A stretch of DNA of 64,000 nucleotides, taken from assembly GCA_964496435.1 (NCBI GenBank), contig CAZBZP010000019.1, positions 1 to 64,000 of the forward strand. Reading direction: 5' to 3'. The first letter of the stretch is position 1, and each line of letters begins with the position of its first letter. A model generated the notes under the pieces. The model did no database searches and was not told the origin of the DNA. It saw only the letters and a list, made by a program, of their open reading frames with translations. Both the position numbers and the translations under genes were made by a program. Positions 53,407-62,458 of the stretch are shown here, piece after piece. This stretch comes from Berkiella sp964496435. GTDB lineage: Bacteria > Pseudomonadota > Gammaproteobacteria > Berkiellales > Berkiellaceae.

Positions 53407-54447
53407 ATGGATGATAAAAAAAAGCGCCCAAAAACTGCGGTACTTGCTTTTATGCAAGGATTACAAAATTCAGTCGAAAAATCTGATGTATTAGTCGCAG
53501 AAAAAGTACCTGTACTTAAAAATCCCTCGTCCTCGCCTTCACCTGCGCCTAATAGAATCAATAGTTCAGCAGAGACACAATTATATGATTTGCCTAGTGG
53601 AAAAAAATGTCGCTTTATAACAAAAACAATTGATTCACGTAAATGCATTGTTTGGCTTGGAAATGCTCGTGATCAAGATAAAATTTCGCGAACAGAACTA
53701 GAAGCGCTCAAAAGTAGTATTAGTGCTCAGGGGCAACTTATTCCAGCTTTAGCAAGACCAAACAAAAATGGGGAAAAAGCAGGGGAGTTTACCCACGAAT
53801 TAATATTCGGTAGTCGCCGTCTCAAGGCATGCCAAGAATTGAATTTACCAATAAAAATCATTGAAGCAGATCTATCAGATGAAGATGCCTTATACTTCAT
53901 GGATGCAGAAAATGCTTCACGTGAAGATCTATCTCTTTATGAGAAAGCTACAATATATAGTAAATGGATCGAAGATCGCACATTTGAATCAGCAGATGAT
54001 CTTTCCAAAAAATTAGGTTTGAGTAAGCGCTGGGTAAATAAGTTGCTTACCTTGCTACGGATCCCAAGATTCATTGTAGATGCTTTGCCTGATTTAAAAG
54101 ATCTAACAAAAGGTAGAGCTGAAAAATTGTTTGCCCTGTATTCAACGAACCCTGAATTAGATTCGATGATACAAAGCGAAATTGACAGGCTGAAATTAGA
54201 AAAAGAGTCTTATACGGGTGACGAATTTTTTGAAAGAATCCTTGGTTTTCTCAAAGCGCAAAAAGCCACAAATAATTCGAAAAGTGCATGGGATGAGAAA
54301 GAGATTTCTTCTGAAGATGGTGAGGCCGTTTTAGTCCTGAAAAAATCTAAGTCAGGAAAGATCAAAATTGAGATTAATAAACATTTGTCGCCTAAAAAAG
54401 TATCAAAATTATTAGAGAACATAGAAAAATTCGCCAAGAAGCTTTAA
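53407..54447 (+). CDS. parB: partition protein ParB, SopB-like
   Basis: The 346-residue product starts one base after parA ends. The ParB nuclease-like domain has EFTHELIFGSRRLKACQELN, with the GSRR form of the CTP-binding motif. The HTH is LSKKLGLSKRWVNKLLTLLRIP. This is the plasmid (SopB/P1 ParB) branch, and its centromere is probably the TGGGAACC repeats at 50758-51827, which resemble SopB sites. A near-parS TTCACGTGAA lies within the gene at 53916. Confidence 0.93.
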   Translation: MDDKKKRPKTAVLAFMQGLQNSVEKSDVLVAEKVPVLKNPSSSPSPAPNRINSSAETQLYDLPSGKKCRFITKTIDSRKCIVWLGNARDQDKISRTELEALKSSISAQGQLIPALARPNKNGEKAGEFTHELIFGSRRLKACQELNLPIKIIEADLSDEDALYFMDAENASREDLSLYEKATIYSKWIEDRTFESADDLSKKLGLSKRWVNKLLTLLRIPRFIVDALPDLKDLTKGRAEKLFALYSTNPELDSMIQSEIDRLKLEKESYTGDEFFERILGFLKAQKATNNSKSAWDEKEISSEDGEAVLVLKKSKSGKIKIEINKHLSPKKVSKLLENIEKFAKKL

Positions 54448-54449
54448 TC

Positions 54450-55661
54450 ATGGAAGAAGGCATTTTAAATAAGCACACATATGCTGTTCATTCAAGTGCA
54501 GAGCTTTCTCTTGTGGAGAGAAAAATCACCAATGCATTGTTATTTAATGCCTTTAATAATTTAGAGTCTAAAGATGAACATCAAATTAGGGTATGCAATT
54601 TATTAAATCTGATTAACTTAAAGACCAGAAACTATACTCAAATATATTTAGCTATCAGAAAAATTGCGACAACGCTCATTGAGTGGGGAATTTTAAAAAC
54701 AGATTCCTTTAAAGGTGACTTAACAGGAATTACATTTCTGGAAATGTATAGAATTTGCAATGGATTAATAACTTATCGTTTGCCCAAGGAATTAAAGACT
54801 CTTTTATATAACCCAAATCAATATGCCAAAATAAGAATGTCTAGTATGGCAGCTATGACTTCATCATATGGAGTTGCACTATACGAGAACTGTGCTAGTT
54901 ATTCTGGATGGGGTGAAACAGGTTGGATTAATATCAACCATTTTAGAAAGTTAATGGGTGTGTCCGATAAATATCCGCTTTACCGAGATTTCAAAAGACG
55001 CGTTGTTCAATCTGCTATTGCAGATGTTAATAAACATGCTGAATTTTTTATTGAACTAATGGAAAAAAAGGAAGGTCGCAGCACTGCGAAAGTTCAATTC
55101 CTGATTCAACCAAAAAAGAAAGCAGAGCAGCCAATATCAAAAGAAAAATCAGTTATAGCAGAGTTAACGGCATTAGGGGTATCAAAAGTAAAAATAAATG
55201 AGTGGGTTTCTACGTATACCCCAGCGCTTTTGATGCAAAGAATTGAGTTTATAAAAAACAATATTGATATTAAAAATAAAGTAGGATTTTTAACGGCATC
55301 TATTGAAAAAGATTATAAAGTTAAGCATAAAAAATCAGAAGCACCTATTGATTTGAAAGATGCAGAAGAAAAATATAAAGAATTTAAATGTAATGTAATA
55401 TCTGATTGGCTTGTAAAATTACCTGAATTACATTGGAAAGAGTTGTCTGATTATTTGATTCAGCATGTAGAAAGCATAAGTATAATATTACATAACGAAT
55501 TTAGCGAAAGATTACCAAACAAGAGCTACCTCAATCACAAAAATACAACCCAAGAATTGCATCATTTTATTGAACAGATGATTATCACTAATAATTCTGC
55601 GATAACCAAATTCGATCCACCTAGGCTTCTTTCTTTGCGTGAATATATGGAGCAAAGGTGA
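54450..55661 (+). CDS. replication initiator, Rep_3/RepB family
   Basis: The 403-residue product has the two winged-helix domains of Rep_3 proteins. Landmarks are LSLVERKITNALLFNAF, then YTQIYLAIRKIATTLIEWGIL, then MSSMAAMTSSYGVALYENCASYSGWGETGWINI and FKRRVVQSAIADVNKHAEFFI. It should bind the TTCACAAA iterons upstream of parA and load the host DnaB. The C-terminal 170 residues go beyond the core. It starts two bases after parB and overlaps the second parB gene by four bases, so the four genes form one operon. Confidence 0.9.
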   Translation: MEEGILNKHTYAVHSSAELSLVERKITNALLFNAFNNLESKDEHQIRVCNLLNLINLKTRNYTQIYLAIRKIATTLIEWGILKTDSFKGDLTGITFLEMYRICNGLITYRLPKELKTLLYNPNQYAKIRMSSMAAMTSSYGVALYENCASYSGWGETGWININHFRKLMGVSDKYPLYRDFKRRVVQSAIADVNKHAEFFIELMEKKEGRSTAKVQFLIQPKKKAEQPISKEKSVIAELTALGVSKVKINEWVSTYTPALLMQRIEFIKNNIDIKNKVGFLTASIEKDYKVKHKKSEAPIDLKDAEEKYKEFKCNVISDWLVKLPELHWKELSDYLIQHVESISIILHNEFSERLPNKSYLNHKNTTQELHHFIEQMIITNNSAITKFDPPRLLSLREYMEQR

Positions 55662-56530
55662 TTAAACAACGAGCTTCATTTAAAGACACATTAAATTTAT
55701 TGCTGAATGCATCACAAACTAAAGTTGCCGAGCTGTCATTAGATCCAAATGTAGATAGGTTAGGACGATATTGTATTCTTTCAATTGGCTTAGTTATCCC
55801 TGGAAAATTCCAACCACGCAAAATATTTAATGACCATTCTTTGCAAGAACTCTCAAATTCTATTGAAAAAAACGGTGTTTTGCAGCCCCTTATTGTCAGA
55901 CCGCTCGAGAAAGACAAGTATGAAATCATTGCTGGCGAAAGAAGGTGGCGTGCCGCTAAAATGATAGGACTCAAAGAAATCCCCGTAATCATTAGAGCAG
56001 TAGACGATGAAAGCGCGATAGCGTTTGCAATTCTAGAGAACCTTCAGAGAGAAGATTTAAACCCAATTGAGGAATCATATGCTTTTAAACAATTAATGGA
56101 TGAATTTTTATTGACCCATGAAGATATATCTTTAAAAGTTGGGAAATCGCGAGTATATATAACAAATTCTTTAAGATTACTGAAGCTTCCAGGGAATATT
56201 CAAGATTCATTATCAAAAGGAACCATTCAGGTTGGCCATGCTAAAGCTATAGCGTCCTTACAAGAAGAGAAGCTTGATGAGGCATATACGCAAATTATTT
56301 CACGAGAGCTTTCTGTAAGAGAAACCGAATCATTAGTGAAGAGATTAAATTACAATCTAGAAAGCAAAAAGATTATTCAACATATCAATAATCAAGATTT
56401 AAAACAGTGTGAAATCGAATTTATAAAAAAATTCAAGTTGCCATGCAAGTTAAAGCTAAAACACTCTGGAAGGGTAAGTCTTGAGATCACATCTAATGAT
56501 TTAGAAGAACTTAAAGACAAATTACTCTAA
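55658..56530 (+). CDS. parB: second ParB, chromosomal Spo0J type, without its own ParA
   Basis: The 290-residue product matches Spo0J/ParB: QPRKIFNDHSLQELSNSIEKNGVLQPLIVRP, then the CTP motif IIAGERRWRAAKMIGL, then FAILENLQREDLNPIEESYAF. The HTH is EDISLKVGKSRVYITNSLRLLKLP. It overlaps the rep gene by four bases. No second parA is present. A canonical parS at 50518 fits its specificity. The C-terminal 60 residues (FIKKFKLPCKLKLKHSGRVSLEI) match the usual dimer domain. It could act as a second partition or regulatory CTPase, or use the host ParA. Confidence 0.92.
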   Translation: MIKQRASFKDTLNLLLNASQTKVAELSLDPNVDRLGRYCILSIGLVIPGKFQPRKIFNDHSLQELSNSIEKNGVLQPLIVRPLEKDKYEIIAGERRWRAAKMIGLKEIPVIIRAVDDESAIAFAILENLQREDLNPIEESYAFKQLMDEFLLTHEDISLKVGKSRVYITNSLRLLKLPGNIQDSLSKGTIQVGHAKAIASLQEEKLDEAYTQIISRELSVRETESLVKRLNYNLESKKIIQHINNQDLKQCEIEFIKKFKLPCKLKLKHSGRVSLEITSNDLEELKDKLL

Positions 56531-56604
56531 TTCCGATATATACTTGCATAGTTGGTTCTCAGACTCTATGACAATGAATTTCTGAGTATTCGGTAACTTA
56601 TAAG

Positions 56605-56621
56605 TGTCCAGTCACTGGACA
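56605..56621. promoter_or_regulatory. perfect 8-bp inverted repeat between parB2 and traD
   Basis: TGTCCAGT, a single C and ACTGGACA form a perfect 17-base palindrome between two convergent genes. It could be a short bidirectional terminator or a protein site; no T-run follows closely. Confidence 0.4.
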
Positions 56622-56644
56622 GATCCCTTTTCAAAAACGAGATC

Positions 56645-58510
56645 TTAAAATAGATCTATTTCATCAATTTCAACAAGAGCAGGGCTAATTTCTGGCTTAT
56701 AGTTAACACTACGTGTTGATGATTCCTTTGGTTCGTGAGCATTTTGGCTTAGGGCTTCCATTTTTTCATCAATAGAAGCTACTTGATGGCTTATTTCACA
56801 CAAGTCTCGCTCAACCAAAGAAGGGTGGTAAGAGGGGTGTTTCCTGATAGTAAATAAGAGTTTTGTGACCGGCCAGCCACCTGCAGTTACTAGAAAAGCT
56901 TCTCTTTTTTTAAGATGCCTAATCTCAGAATCCATTACAATAAATTCCTGACGGCGCTGATGGCTTAATGTAACGCCATCACGCATTTGGTGCGCTCCCA
57001 TCGAATATCCTTCTCTAGCCTCTAAAAATTCAGCTCTGCCGAGCTGTTCTGCTGCCCATTTGGCAGAATGATTGTTGTTAGTGGAGAAAAAGAGGGATGT
57101 ACCAAATAAAGATACCAACACTTCTCCTGCCTTATCGCCATATAAGTCACGTAGTTGATGAATATCCTGAATAGCCCCTACAAAACAAGCACCATAGCCA
57201 CGACCTCTAGATAGCACTGGCTCTAAACTGGGTAGGCGTTGAAGGCTGGCCAGCTCATCAAAGAAAAACCAAAGTCTACGAGTTCGGCTTTCCTCAAGAC
57301 TGAGCAAGGCATTGACCGCTAACTCAAGCCATAAAGAGATAAGTGGCTTTAAGGTATCTGCAAGACGTTGATTTGAAGATATGAAAAGCCAGGAATCGTC
57401 TTTGTCGTTATTAACCCAATCACGAATTGCAAAGGAGGGAGTTTGAGGTTCATCTTTAAGGTACATCAGGGATTTGCAGTAGGTGACCAGAGTTAGAATA
57501 ACGGAGCGGGTGCCTTTTTCTAAGTCTTTACCTACCATCGCACTCCCTAAGGTTCCTTGTAGTAAAGCTTCTACTTCCTTTAAGTCGCTGCAAAACAAAT
57601 GATGTATCATTTCTTTCATTCTGGGGTTTTGTCGGTGTTTAAATTGAGAGGCAGTAATTGCCAGCAAGGTCCTGGCCGCTTTAGTCCAAAACGAATCAGC
57701 GCTCGCTGAGACATCAGGAACAATGGCGGAAGCCATCGCATCATAATCAGTTAAGGCATTACATTCTTGCCAAAGATTCCAAGAGGGGCTTCTTTCATCC
57801 AACGGATTGAGAATGATATCTTTTCCTTCTCGATAATAATGGGGGATAAAGGCACCCTTGATGTCATACACCAAGGCTTTTTGCCCGGCTCGTCTTACCT
57901 GAGACAACAATTCATGTGTGCAAACGGATTTACCTCCACCAGGAGACCCGCATAACAAAATATGCTGAGTCTCTGCATCTTTGGGGAGAGGAGCGCCGCT
58001 TAAAGTCCAGCGAGATGCTTGGCGTGCTCTTTTAATGATGCGTTTATATTTTTGTGGGGTGACAAGCGTTGCTCCGCGTAATATTTGTTGTTGACTTCGC
58101 ATAGCTCCAAATCTGGTTACCAACCAAGCAACAACCAAAGCAATCATCCATGAAGTTAAAGCAGAAACTTTAAGTGACCACCAAAATTCACCCCTGCTAA
58201 GCCGCATTTGTTGTTGTATGGGAGGGGAGGATAGTAACTGTTTGGGTGTGTAGCGATGAAGATGACCATAGCTGTCTTTGTGTTCAAGAACTTTAGGGCA
58301 ATAAGCATTACCTTGGCAAACAAAAGCTTTAGCACCTTGAATCAACAAGTAACGCTCATAAGGTTGAGTTTGCCATATCCAAAGAAGGGCAGAGAAAAGC
58401 ACGAAAAGAACAAGGCTGATTTTAAAAAACCGAACCAGCACTTGCCAAAACATGTGGATGCCATGAAGTTGAACCTGGCCGCCACGGGTAAAATTTAAGA
58501 AGGCGGACAT
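56645..58510 (-). CDS. traD: type IV coupling protein TraD
   Basis: The 621-residue product has two N-terminal membrane helices (about residues 28-47 and 112-132). The Walker A is LLCGSPGGGKSVCTHELL and Walker B lies in RLWFFFDELASLQRLPSLEPVLSRGRGYG. This is the TraD/VirD4 ATPase that hands the relaxosome to the transfer channel. It overlaps the upstream 106-residue gene and belongs to the mobilisation operon, apart from the tra operon. Confidence 0.95.
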   Translation of the reverse strand: MSAFLNFTRGGQVQLHGIHMFWQVLVRFFKISLVLFVLFSALLWIWQTQPYERYLLIQGAKAFVCQGNAYCPKVLEHKDSYGHLHRYTPKQLLSSPPIQQQMRLSRGEFWWSLKVSALTSWMIALVVAWLVTRFGAMRSQQQILRGATLVTPQKYKRIIKRARQASRWTLSGAPLPKDAETQHILLCGSPGGGKSVCTHELLSQVRRAGQKALVYDIKGAFIPHYYREGKDIILNPLDERSPSWNLWQECNALTDYDAMASAIVPDVSASADSFWTKAARTLLAITASQFKHRQNPRMKEMIHHLFCSDLKEVEALLQGTLGSAMVGKDLEKGTRSVILTLVTYCKSLMYLKDEPQTPSFAIRDWVNNDKDDSWLFISSNQRLADTLKPLISLWLELAVNALLSLEESRTRRLWFFFDELASLQRLPSLEPVLSRGRGYGACFVGAIQDIHQLRDLYGDKAGEVLVSLFGTSLFFSTNNNHSAKWAAEQLGRAEFLEAREGYSMGAHQMRDGVTLSHQRRQEFIVMDSEIRHLKKREAFLVTAGGWPVTKLLFTIRKHPSYHPSLVERDLCEISHQVASIDEKMEALSQNAHEPKESSTRSVNYKPEISPALVEIDEIDLF

Positions 58511-58815
58511 TCAGGCGCAACTTCTAAGGCAAGTGTATTTCGAATAAGGGTTTTAGCACGGTCTCTAATTGTTTTGCGTGCCTCAGGTATGACATTTTCT
58601 TGTAATAGCAGCAACGATTCCATTGTACATTGAATTAATAGTTTTTGAGATTTAGGAAGCTCCTCAGGTACCTCATTATTTTCAACAAACTGACGCCCGA
58701 GCATTAAAACTTGATTGAGGGCTTCCGAGAAAGTGATTTCCTGCTCATAGCAAAACCAATCAAGCCATTTTATTAAGTCAGAGTCAAATTCAGCTGTCCT
58801 GAGAATGTTATTCAT
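58495..58815 (-). CDS. small mobilisation-region protein, unknown function
   Basis: The 106-residue product starts MNNILRTAEFDSDLIKWLDWFCYEQEITFSEALNQVLMLG, a short helical pattern that could be ribbon-helix-helix-like. It overlaps traD by 16 bases and the 99-residue TraD-family gene by four. I do not recognise a named family. Its position suggests a relaxosome accessory or regulator. Confidence 0.6.
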   Translation of the reverse strand: MNNILRTAEFDSDLIKWLDWFCYEQEITFSEALNQVLMLGRQFVENNEVPEELPKSQKLLIQCTMESLLLLQENVIPEARKTIRDRAKTLIRNTLALEVAPECPPS

Positions 58816-59111
58816 GATTTATCCTCAATGCTTTCGGAAACATCAGAAGGATTCTTTTCATCTTTGCGGGCATCAAATCCAAAGAGGGCGCAGTCATAGG
58901 GTTTAAATAAAAAATTATCCAATTCCGAAAGAAGCTTTTCAAGAGAGCCTGCTTTTTGATGTTTATCTAAGATATAGGAGCCCACCAAAATTTTACGGCG
59001 GGTTTCGTCTTTACGTTGCTGCATAGCTTCTTTTGCTTTCATATTTTGAATGCGAGCTTCTAGTTGTTCCTTTTTCTTTACCAGGGTATCTAACGTCAGG
59101 TTGGTTTTCAT
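58812..59111 (-). CDS. small Ti-type TraD-family mobilisation protein
   Basis: A longer frame reaches 59156, but the ATG at 59111 has GGTGA upstream and gives 99 residues starting MKTNLTLDTLVKKKEQLEAR. The coiled, basic LEARIQNMKAKEAMQQRKDETRRKILVGSYIL matches the small TraD of Ti-plasmid transfer regions, which binds near oriT. It is the first gene of the minus-strand mobilisation operon, divergent from the relaxase. Confidence 0.72.
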   Translation of the reverse strand: MKTNLTLDTLVKKKEQLEARIQNMKAKEAMQQRKDETRRKILVGSYILDKHQKAGSLEKLLSELDNFLFKPYDCALFGFDARKDEKNPSDVSESIEDKS

Positions 59112-59166
59112 AAATTCACCAAAATCAAAAATAATATCAACATTGTTGCCTGTCATTTATAGCAGT

Positions 59167-59210
59167 TCAAGAAATACCTTATTCACTTTTGCATAATTTT
59201 CATTTGATCA
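59167..59210 (-). promoter_or_regulatory. mob-operon copy of the 44-bp promoter/operator element
   Basis: The segment matches 43241-43284 at 40 of 44 positions, all differences being transitions. It ends 56 bases before the start at 59111, the same distance and orientation as the copy before the tra operon. Confidence 0.65.
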
Positions 59211-59358
59211 TCTAAATCATCAATAGTAATTGAACAACTTAGCAACTCTGAAGAAAAAAGAACTGAGCGCAGCGAAGGAAAAAGAGCGAAAAAAGAAAAA
59301 TAAAAATGATTAAGGCAACCAGATCAAGCTGAGCGACAAAAAAAGCCCGGAGGAACAA

Positions 59359-59387
59359 AGGGCGCACACTACACGTTCTGCGAACGT
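59359..59387. other. oriT nic-like core and inverted repeat
   Basis: AGGGCGCAC at 59359-59367 matches the nic-region core of RSF1010 and Ti-type oriT sequences. It is followed at once by the inverted repeat ACGTTC/GAACGT (59373-59378 with 59382-59387). The relaxase of the matching type starts 66 bases further on. Confidence 0.65.
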
Positions 59388-59453
59388 CGATGTTGCAAAA
59401 CCGTTATCCATTCATTACTCTAATTTTCAAGTCAGCATTAAGAAATCATTTTC

Positions 59454-62096
59454 ATGGCAATATTTCATTTAGATGTTAAAAATGTATCACGCTCTCAAGG
59501 CCGTTCAGCTGTTGGTGCTGCAGCCTATAGGGCAGGAGAGCGGATTGTAGATGAACGTCTTGGAATAACATTTGATTACTCAAATAAAAAGGGTGTTACC
59601 TTTTCTGAAATAATGGCGCCTGACAATGCTCCAGAATGGGTCAAGGACAGAACACAACTTTGGAATGCCATTGAATCGGCAGAGCTTCGTAAAGACTCGC
59701 GGGTTGCAAAAGAAGTTTTAGTAGCACTGCCTAATGAATTATCCCAAGAAGAACGAGTAGACTTAATTAAAAGCTATTGCCAAGCGCAATTTGTAGATAA
59801 GGGCATGATAGCGGATATCAATATTCATGAAGACAACCCAGAAAACCCTCATGCCCATATATTGTTGACCACACGAGAAATTACCCCAACGGGCTTCGGT
59901 TTTAAAAATCGTGACTGGAATAAGCGAGAATTAGTATTTGAGCAACGTCGATCTTGGCAGGATATTGCTAATGCTCATCTTCATTTGGCTGGTCATGACA
60001 CAAGGATAGATTGCCGGAGCTTACAAGAGCGTGGGATTGATTTAGAGCCAGGGCTACACCTTGGACAAGCGCCTCATCATGCTGTAAGCAAAGGGCAGGG
60101 TGACGACTTTATGCGTTATGTCGATCATCGCGATATTATGCGTGCCAATGGTGAAAGGGTTATACAAGAGCCCAATATTGCATTGGAGAAACTCAGCCAA
60201 CAACAATCGGTCTTTGATGAATATGCGATGGCAAAAATAGCCAATCAATATAGTGTTGATCTCAATCAGTATAACGAGGTATTAGCGGCCATTAAAAGCG
60301 CTAAGCAGCTAGTTGCTTTAGGGGATAATGAATATGGCAAATCGGTTTATACCACCAGCAAGATGATTGAAATGGAGCATCAGATGCTCAACCAAGCGTA
60401 TGAGCTGGATAGCAAGCAGGGGCATGCCATTAATCTTGAAGCTGCCACTCAAGCAGTTGCTTCATCAAATTTAAACGAAGGTCAACGCACAGCCTTTAAC
60501 CATATTATTAATTCTGGAGATTTAAAAATCATTACCGGTTTTGCTGGTACTGGCAAAAGCACCTTAATGAAAGTCGCAAGAGAAGCCTTTGAGGGTTCTG
60601 GTTATGAAGTTAGAGGTGCTTGTTTCAGTGGTATAGCAACCAAAGGTCTAGAAAAAGAAGCTGGGATCAAAAGTTTCACAGTAGATTCATGCCTATTACA
60701 ATGGGAGCAGTGTAAGGGACAGTTAAGTAAAAACGATATTCTGGTGATAGATGAGGCAGGGATGCTGGGCACGGATAAGATGAATCGATTATTAGGTCAT
60801 GCCAACTGTTTTGGTGCCAAAGTCATCTTAGTGCACGATACTGAACAGTTTAGTGCCATTGACGCTGGGGCACCCTCGCGAGCGATAGCAATGCGATTTG
60901 GGGAAAAGGTATTGACCGAGGTAGTCCGTCAACAAAATCCCGAAATGAAACTGGCAACTTATGAATTTGCGACTCAGAAAACTGAAAAGGCGTTAAGTCG
61001 TTATGAGAAATTGGGCGCGCTGAATATGACAGCTGCCGATGAAAGTATCGCTCGGAAGATGATGATAGAAGCCTGGGCAAGCGACAGGCTGGAGGGTAAG
61101 TCGCAACTGATGTTGGCGTATACCAATGAAAGCGTTCAGGCTTTAAACAGGGAAGCGAGAGAAGTACGTATTGCTGCCGGTGAAATAGAGGTGGGGAGGG
61201 TGTTCTCAGTAGCCAAAGGACAGCGCTCTTTTGCCAAAGGAGATGTTGTTTATTTTCTGAAGAACGACAAGCACTTGGAGGTTCAGAACGGCGCCCTTGG
61301 AACGATTGAATCCATTGAAGCAAATCATTTTCGCATCAAGACTAATGTTGATGGCCGAATTGTAGGCTTAGATATTAGGCAATATAAACATCTAGACCAT
61401 GGTTATGCTGCAACGATTTATAAGGCTCAAGGAGTTACGGTCAATAAAACCTATGTGTTGGCTTCAACCTATTTTGATCGCCATTCGACCTATGTTGCTT
61501 GCACCCGCCATAAGGAGTCACTCATGATGTTTGGTAATCAGAAAGATTTTAAAAATCGAGAGCTGATGATGAAAACTCTTAGTCGAGAGTGCTCAAAGAG
61601 TATGACGGTCGATTATGCGCAAGCAAGATGGGTTAAGCCTCAGAATAAGCAGGAACTAAACTTAAACTCTAACCAACTTTCGCAGAAACAATTGGCGCAA
61701 GAACGACTTCAAATAAAAGATCTCAAATCATATTTTCCAAATAAGGAATTTTCCTTTGCGCGAGCTTATGAACGCTTGCGAGGATGGTTACAGGGAGTGG
61801 TCCAATTAAGCGACAAACGCCAAATGCTCTGTTTAACTAAGAATGATCATGTAAAATTGGTACACCATCATTCACAGTTAGAAACACATCTTGGAAAAGA
61901 AGCACATATTTCGCTTGATAAGAGAGGGGAGATTAATAAATGTACTGTTGTAGAGAAAATTGATGGTATATCGAAGCAACATGAGGTCTTAGATGGAGGT
62001 ATTACAATAACACGACAAAACAATTCAAAAGACTTAAAAATTGAAAACCATGTTATTTCAGAAAGTCATTCAATTTTTAATGAATTTGGAAATTAA
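59454..62096 (+). CDS. traA: Ti-type relaxase-helicase TraA (MOB-Q family)
   Basis: The 880-residue product has an N-terminal MobA/MobL relaxase: VSRSQGRSAVGAAAYRAGER (catalytic Tyr) and PENPHAHILLTTRE (metal-binding His residues). A RecD-like helicase follows, with Walker A GFAGTGKSTL near residue 365 and Walker B DILVIDEAGMLG near 430. The late YAATIYKAQGVTV and STYVACTRHKESL are typical of superfamily 1. It nicks at oriT and pilots the strand. A Ti-type relaxase with an F-type channel is a hybrid layout. The last 130 residues are less conserved. Confidence 0.95.
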   Translation: MAIFHLDVKNVSRSQGRSAVGAAAYRAGERIVDERLGITFDYSNKKGVTFSEIMAPDNAPEWVKDRTQLWNAIESAELRKDSRVAKEVLVALPNELSQEERVDLIKSYCQAQFVDKGMIADINIHEDNPENPHAHILLTTREITPTGFGFKNRDWNKRELVFEQRRSWQDIANAHLHLAGHDTRIDCRSLQERGIDLEPGLHLGQAPHHAVSKGQGDDFMRYVDHRDIMRANGERVIQEPNIALEKLSQQQSVFDEYAMAKIANQYSVDLNQYNEVLAAIKSAKQLVALGDNEYGKSVYTTSKMIEMEHQMLNQAYELDSKQGHAINLEAATQAVASSNLNEGQRTAFNHIINSGDLKIITGFAGTGKSTLMKVAREAFEGSGYEVRGACFSGIATKGLEKEAGIKSFTVDSCLLQWEQCKGQLSKNDILVIDEAGMLGTDKMNRLLGHANCFGAKVILVHDTEQFSAIDAGAPSRAIAMRFGEKVLTEVVRQQNPEMKLATYEFATQKTEKALSRYEKLGALNMTAADESIARKMMIEAWASDRLEGKSQLMLAYTNESVQALNREAREVRIAAGEIEVGRVFSVAKGQRSFAKGDVVYFLKNDKHLEVQNGALGTIESIEANHFRIKTNVDGRIVGLDIRQYKHLDHGYAATIYKAQGVTVNKTYVLASTYFDRHSTYVACTRHKESLMMFGNQKDFKNRELMMKTLSRECSKSMTVDYAQARWVKPQNKQELNLNSNQLSQKQLAQERLQIKDLKSYFPNKEFSFARAYERLRGWLQGVVQLSDKRQMLCLTKNDHVKLVHHHSQLETHLGKEAHISLDKRGEINKCTVVEKIDGISKQHEVLDGGITITRQNNSKDLKIENHVISESHSIFNEFGN

Positions 62097-62458
62097 GGTG
62101 ATAATGATATTTAATTTTTAAATTATACCATTATCTATTAATGGTTTAACAATTTTAAGCATTCTCAGCCTAGTGGTGCTAAGGAGAAATCTGTTTGTAT
62201 TCATTTACAATGGTTAGAAAATTTACGACAGAACCTTATTTTTAGTTTTCTAACCATTAAAATGCACTATAACTACATTAGTCAGCAAGTTAAGCAAATT
62301 AGTGTGATTTGAGTAAATGCATTTTATAAATCACAATATCTCAATATATACATAAAGCTTTATATGTTTATAACCAAGTCTCATTCAACTGACCTCCATA
62401 TAGGATAGCAATCAACTCTAAAAAGATATGGTGTTTATTTTAACGTGGAGATTTATCA
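62097..62458. other. 362-bp AT-rich region after the relaxase
   Basis: No gene is visible. It contains a 13-bp inverted repeat (AATGGTTAGAAAA at 62209-62221 and its complement at 62246-62258) and probably the promoter of the DUF302 gene. Confidence 0.5.
62209..62258. repeat. 13-bp perfect inverted repeat with 24-base loop
   Basis: AATGGTTAGAAAA and TTTTCTAACCATT are exact complements. A transcription terminator, protein site or mobile-element remnant are all possible. Confidence 0.5.

Larger units (their letters stand above)
59112..59453. promoter_or_regulatory. oriT / divergent promoter region
   Basis: This gap between divergent mobilisation genes holds the second copy of the 44-base tra element (59167-59210), a purine-rich stretch, and an oriT-like core near 59359-59387. 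No gene is visible in it. Confidence 0.6.

Noticed and set aside
60850..61323. 157-codon minus-strand frame inside the relaxase gene
   Set aside because: It lies antisense to the conserved helicase domain; its Ser/Pro/Arg-rich composition is that of a shadow frame.
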